Shown here piece after piece: positions 59,489 to 64,000 of a stretch of 64,000 nucleotides of DNA (position 1 is the stretch's first letter; every line of letters begins with the position of its first letter). The position numbers and the translations under genes are program-made. This DNA is from Apophysomyces variabilis (lineage: Eukaryota; Mucoromycota; Mucoromycetes; Mucorales; Mucoraceae): the NCBI GenBank assembly GCA_002749535.1, contig MZZL01000389.1:265953-329952 (forward strand), read 5' to 3'. A model generated the notes under the pieces. The model searched no databases. It worked only from the letters and a program-made list of their open reading frames with translations, and had not been told where the DNA came from.

Positions 59489-60369
59489 TGGAGTGATCCT
59501 GAATGGCAAGTTTGAGGCAACTTCCTTTGAACACATCCAACGCGCTTTGGCTGGCTTTGAATTGTGCTGGTTGAAGCACCGCCAACAATGGGCACGGGCA
59601 ATTTTCAGCCGTCGGGGTATGATTCTCATCGATGAGGAACGTCAGGAACGATTCTTGGGATGGAAGAAGGAAATGAGTTCTAAACTCGCCAAACTTCACC
59701 CTTTTCTTTTTCATATGACAGTGAATACAATTAAATAAACAGTTGCATAGGAAGTGAAGTGATGACCTTTTAGAGTAGCGTAATACACACTAGTTCAGCT
59801 AGAGGGAAATTCATTTTCTACAACGTATTCCCTATCAAAGCAGGTCATCGTGATGCAACTTAATGTTCAAATTTGCTTAGACTACAAACAACCGTCAATG
59901 GATTTGTGGAGCCTAGTTAGCACCTTTTTTTTTTTCAGTATATCGGGAATAACGACCATTCAACTCACCTTATAGGAGGGCTGCTGTGGTTATGGTTGTG
60001 GCGAATTCAAAGCGCATCTCTTGCTATGACAATGTTATAAGGTAGCAAACTCGTCTCCAAATTGATATTATCTCTCGACTGCGGAAGTTAGAGCTTATAA
60101 GCTCTCCATATATAGTATACTCGTTGTGACGGTATCTACGTTAAATGGTTTTTGTTTATTGTGTCCATTGATGCTAGCCCATCATTTGATACGCATGATA
60201 TAGGTAACGGATGCCATCAGGACCATTCACTATCTGGGGCTTTCGTCTAATTTCAAACGTGCGTATGTATCATTTTCTCACATTTAGCGTCCGATTTAAC
60301 GAAAAAGTTTAGGTGCAGTATTGCTAGGTAAATAAACCAACATTTAAAGAAGATTAGGCATCTGTAAGT
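59489..60369. other. Upstream region of APC5
   Basis: No gene supported. The plus-strand frame 59493-59738 is antisense to the APC5 5' leader and I treat it as a shadow. A T10 run lies near 59926-59936. Confidence 0.4.
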
Positions 60370-60552
60370 TTATTGGTGCGTCGTATGATCATAATGACCG
60401 GGTCTCGAGATCAATAGAGTTCCAGATAAACTTCTGTGGGAACCCGTTGTTTTAGGCTTTAATCGTTTCGGGAAGTTTCCAGGAGGGAAGGGGCCATTTG
60501 CCGTAGGATGCCGCGGATAGTTGGTAAAATATTTGCTTACTAAAGCGCCCAT
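60370..60552 (-). CDS. Small hypothetical protein with N-myristoylation-like start
   Basis: A 60-codon frame starting MGALVSKYFTNYPRHPTANG. Gly2, Ser6 and Lys7 fit the N-myristoyltransferase consensus, which would place it on a membrane. The rest is Pro/Gly/His-rich without a domain. It is short, unsupported by splicing or neighbours, and may be chance. I do not recognise it. Confidence 0.3.
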   Translation of the reverse strand: MGALVSKYFTNYPRHPTANGPFPPGNFPKRLKPKTTGSHRSLSGTLLISRPGHYDHTTHQ

Positions 60553-61133
60553 CCCAAGAACGCGAGTCTAAGTAGCCTGTTTCCTCTTTGACACAACATG
60601 TTAACACTCCGAAACATCATTTGGCTTTGATCTGCTCTCTAAGGAACAAGATATTGAAAGTTGAATGCTGATGTATGCAGTAAGATTCTGTTTGAGTCTG
60701 AGCTTTTGGACTGAAGATGATCTTGAAATATCGAAAATGAGGCGCAATAGGTTACATTTCTTGACCCCAACAATCATCGGCTGGTTTTTTATAGTACGAA
60801 TGATTGGATGATTTTTCCGAAAGTCTTTTCGGATGATCCCAACATGGATACTAGAGATCAATATCAAGGGAACAGATCTGGATCGTTCATTCCGGTGAAC
60901 GAAAACAGTAGAAAAAAGAAGAGTCTCCGCTTCTAGTGATGTCAAATTTTAAGTACTTGAGAAGAGTTCCGCAACGGAGAAACCACTAAAAATTAGAAAA
61001 ATATTCGAATTCCTTTTTGGCGGGAAACTTCTTGGAGACTAGGAAGAAAAAACAGAACGTCGCGATGCATTTGATATATGTAAAGGAAAAGGTTTAACTT
61101 TTTATGGAAAGAAAATAAAACTCAAGAATAGTG
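60553..61133. other. Spacer without a supported gene
   Basis: A minus-strand frame at 60601-60945 has no recognisable motif. Nothing else is seen. Confidence 0.35.
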
Positions 61134-61607
61134 CTAATGTACATGAGATGAGGAATGTTGTTGTGATTGGTCTTTGGCACATGGAGGACAAGTTTTGTTA
61201 TGACCAGCATCTTGAACTCTATAGAGACCATGTTCTTTGCATTTGTGAAAGCAGCGTTCACAGTAATCGTTTGGATCTGTTGTCAATGCTCTGTTGCAAT
61301 GAGGACAGTTTCGTCTGCACTGATCACATTGCCAACCGGAAGTGAGAACCCGCCCACATCCGCAAATGGATTCGTCGAATTGGCTGTAGTTGTCTTCTTC
61401 TTCTTCTTCTTCTTCGACATAGGGTTGTGACATTGAAGAGTAGGGGTGATAGAAGTTATGGACGATGCTTGCATGATGAGATGATTTTAGAAGGACAGGC
61501 ATTACATTGATGCTTGGCCGTGGGAAAACAACGGCGGAATCAGAATTTACAAGAATGGCGGATAAGATGAAAGAGAGGGAAAGAGTAAGGGAGAGAGAGA
61601 TAGACAC
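61134..61607 (-). CDS. Small Cys-rich (zinc-ribbon-like) protein with poly-Glu tract
   Basis: The frame runs from ATG 61607. Its first 35 residues (MSISLSLTLSLSFILSAILV) resemble a signal peptide but arise from a GA/CT-rich leader, so ATG 61502 (MPVLLKSSHH) is an equally good start. A run of seven Glu comes from a GAA microsatellite. The C-terminal part holds several paired cysteines (ICGCGRVLTSGWQCDQCRRN CPHC, then YCERCFHKC and CPPC), about 12 cysteines in all, which would suit binding of two or three zinc ions. The tail is His/Ser-rich. I do not recognise the family. The even Cys spacing makes a real gene likely. Confidence 0.5.
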   Translation of the reverse strand: MSISLSLTLSLSFILSAILVNSDSAVVFPRPSINVMPVLLKSSHHASIVHNFYHPYSSMSQPYVEEEEEEEDNYSQFDESICGCGRVLTSGWQCDQCRRNCPHCNRALTTDPNDYCERCFHKCKEHGLYRVQDAGHNKTCPPCAKDQSQQHSSSHVH

Positions 61608-63215
61608 TTGTGTATGTTTGTTATACGTTTGAGTGTATAGTACGTGTGTGTGTGTAACAGAGAAAGTGTGTATATATGAGGGTGAGAGTGGATGAATAAG
61701 CGAGCGGGTGGATAAGACAATAAAAGGAAAAAAAAAGAGAGAGAGAGAGAGAAAGGAAGAAGAAAGAGAGAGAGAGTCTTTTAGTTTTCAATCAGCGAAA
61801 AAGATGGGATTCCCCTTTTTAACCAAAAAAACGAAAAGCCGACCGTTAATTGACTGCCATAAGCCAAATCCTAAAATGTAAAACCTTAAAGTGATCATCA
61901 ATGCTTATTTGGGTATACTCTTCCCTGATCCCAATCTAAATCGTTACTTTGTTCTCGAACAACTCCTTCTATTCCTCTATTATTGGATAAGTTCCAAATC
62001 TACACTCGATGATTACATAATAGGTATAAAGGGTCCAACAAAGAGATCATCCATTCCCACCCCTCTTCCTCCCCCTTTATTACTCACTTGGAAATCACAA
62101 AGCCTATTATCTAATCTGCAATTGAAATGGAATATGATATTAAGGACAATACCAAACACAAAGCTTAGTGCTTTCTAATCTATCCCTCTATCCTATAGAC
62201 TCGTTTTGCTAGGAATAGATAAAAAGGAACAACACCATCGATTTGATGAAACAACGCAGACTTAATGTCATCACATACACATAGAACGAAAAAATGGTCT
62301 CGATTCTGTTTTACTTCTTTTCTCTACCGCCGAGCTTTGGAGTCGGACCTCTGATCCACGTGCAAATGCCACGGCAAGCTGCATGCCGTATATACCAAAC
62401 CCTAAATTATTATTACTTTAACTTATCAAAGCATGCATATCCCTTGCATATCATATGGGAAAAACCAAAAAGGTCGCGCGAGAAAAACAAAAAAGAACCC
62501 TTCATTTCCTATCCTCTTTCTCTTTGGCAGATCAAATTACGGCATGATCTCCCTTAAATGATGTACAACAGATTACGGTTGATTTTTCTACCGGCAGGTA
62601 AAACCATTTTGGGTTTTTATCGAGATTGCCGGTTTCCCCGCTCTGAATCTAAGAACAGAAACAAAGAAAGGGGCCGCCATTCAATTGCCCATGACCCAGC
62701 TTCGCAAAGGAATCAAAAGTGAAAAAAAATTGGCTTACTCCTAAAACCATAACTAGAGAACGGTATTCTTGGAAAACAATGCTAAGGTAACCTCCACCAT
62801 GTGTTCCCTTGGATTCTGCGCTTTGTGTTCCACCCTAACAACCAGTTCGGCTGAGCTGTGAAAGGTAGGCGGACCCTGAAATTCAGAGTGACACGACTTC
62901 ATGCACTCCGCCACGCTGATGTTTCTGCAACCGCTTCCCTTATTTCTGCAAATGGAGCGGTCTCGCATTCAGCTAACGATCTCCTTTATAAAAAAAACCA
63001 ATGAACCCGTCATTCACATGAAAACTAATTAGTTAGCGCTAACTTTATTACATAAACAACGCAATCAATCAGTTGCAAGTTCTCAGCCTCCTTCTTTTCT
63101 CTTGCTCAACTAAGAGAGACAATCGGACTGCTCATTTCTTTCAATCATTGTGTATCTTGTACTAAAGTCAGGATATTTCCGATTTGTACCAGCAAATTGT
63201 GCTCAATGAGCTCTG
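61608..63215. other. Intergenic, microsatellite-rich
   Basis: About 1.6 kb. It contains a GT run (61645-61657), a GA run (61736-61753) and a second GAGA run near 61764-61777, plausibly the leader of the Cys-rich gene. The minus-strand frame at 62753-62968 has a few cysteines but no recognisable pattern, and the plus-strand frame at 62294-62557 lacks motifs. Confidence 0.4.
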
Positions 63216-63941
63216 TAAATATTGTGCAAACCATGGACATCAAGCAGTTCAATGATCTGCGCAGTTTGTTATTGGCATTGTAGCTAAACGATAGATCAAC
63301 TTAACGCATAGTTGCTGTAGACTGCATTGCTGTTTTCCTCTAAAGATATAGCCAGAATTATAATACAAAGAAAACAAACTTTAAATGGGGAATGGAGAAA
63401 CACCAATAAACAATGGACGAAGTAAAGCAGTAAACTAGACGAATAGCAACATAAGAATGGACAAAGTAGATAAAACATTAGTCACAATCCTATGATATGG
63501 GTATATCGATATCTACAACTGTAGAGCCAGAGATATTAACTATCTGCAGAAAGTAAAAAAAAAAAAAATGCTTTCGTATAAANTAAATATTGTGCAAACC
63601 ATGGACATCAAGCAGTTCAATGATCTGCGCAGTTTGTTATTGGCATTGTAGCTAAACGATAGATCAACTTAACGCATAGTTGCTGTAGACTGCATTGCTG
63701 TTTTCCTCTAAAGATATAGCCAGAATTATAATACAAAGAAAACAAACTTTAAATGGGGAATGGAGAAACACCAATAAACAATGGACGAAGTAAAGCAGTA
63801 AACTAGACGAATAGCAACATAAGAATGGACAAAGTAGATAAAACATTAGTCACAATCCTATGATATGGGTATATCGATATCTACAACTGTAGAGCCAGAG
63901 ATATTAACTATCTGCAGAAAGTAAAAAAAAAAAAAATGCTT
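63216..63941. repeat. Two direct 358-bp copies separated by a single N
   Basis: 63216-63573 and 63584-63941 appear identical at a constant offset of 368 bp, including the length of the A13 run. They are joined by a 9-bp tail and one N at 63583. This looks like two contig ends that overlap but were not merged. Confidence 0.9.
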
Positions 63942-64000
63942 GGCCGGCTATCACGGTAGATGGTGCTATAACATACAGTGTAGTTGCAACAAAAATATCC

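Noticed and set aside
59493..59738. Plus-strand 81-codon frame opposite the APC5 5' end
   Set aside because: It overlaps the APC5 start and leader on the other strand and has no domain, so it is best explained as a shadow.
63296..63846. Two identical 60-codon minus-strand frames as duplicated genes
   Set aside because: They lie in the apparent assembly duplication, have hydrophobic random composition and no motif.

Overview
The window is a nuclear fungal chromosome segment, most likely from a member of the Mucorales or a close relative (Mucoromycota). The support is: genes with many short introns (about 45-90 bp, GT...AG, CTAAC-type branch sites); a fungal gene set (protein O-mannosyltransferase, 3-ketodihydrosphingosine reductase, GGA adaptor, glycerol-phosphatase-like HAD enzyme); and a decayed copy of a hypothetical-protein family that I know mainly from Mucorales genomes. 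Species cannot be fixed from the sequence. All spliced models below were built by eye.

Layout. 1-201: edge of an unidentified minus-strand gene. 1055-12513: VPS13, a bridge-type lipid-transfer protein, apparently intact. About 12.85-16.25 kb: an old inverted-repeat-bounded element holding a dead minus-strand gene. 16685-17476: HAD phosphatase. 17583-19877 (-): WD40 protein. 20771-23387 (-): PP2A scaffold subunit A. 24401-26687 (+): GGA clathrin adaptor, divergent from the PP2A gene. 27163-30008 (-): PMT2-type mannosyltransferase. 30301-32154 (-): TBC-domain Rab GAP. 33678-35131 (-): 3-ketodihydrosphingosine reductase. 35877-36472 (-): complex I subunit NDUFA8. 54549-55043 (+): unrecognised helical protein. 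56109-59488 (-): APC5 subunit of the anaphase-promoting complex. 61134-61607 (-): small Cys-rich protein. Several genes serve membrane traffic and lipid supply (VPS13, GGA, TBC GAP, KDSR, PMT), but nothing shows they are co-regulated.

The middle of the window (38.08-53.92 kb) is a transposon island. It starts with a complete pogo/Tigger-type element (38082-40300) whose spliced transposase stays in frame. A 618-bp island of unique sequence follows, holding a small secreted six-cysteine (knottin-pattern) precursor gene. Then comes a nest. A hAT-like terminal pair (40919/53918, near-perfect 8-bp target duplication) encloses a CACTA/Plavaka-like element (41074-53332, element C). C carries a transposase gene and a divergent coiled-coil gene. 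C has in turn received two further CACTA-type insertions: a short non-autonomous one (A, 44419-45207, 3-bp TTG duplication) and a full-length one with its own transposase and coiled-coil gene (B, 45864-51495). My splice models place A and B each inside an intron of one of C's two genes.

The strongest candidate for something undescribed is this two-gene CACTA system. A and B are co-linear outside coding sequence, yet the short motif repeated at both ends has been changed at essentially every position (TTTTACCCAC-type in A, TTCTACCAC-type in B). That looks like co-evolution with a sequence-specific end-binding protein, and the coiled-coil partner is a candidate for it.

Assembly caveats: 214 Ns at 44781-44994, and a single N at 63583 between two apparently identical 358-bp copies, which looks like an unmerged contig overlap.
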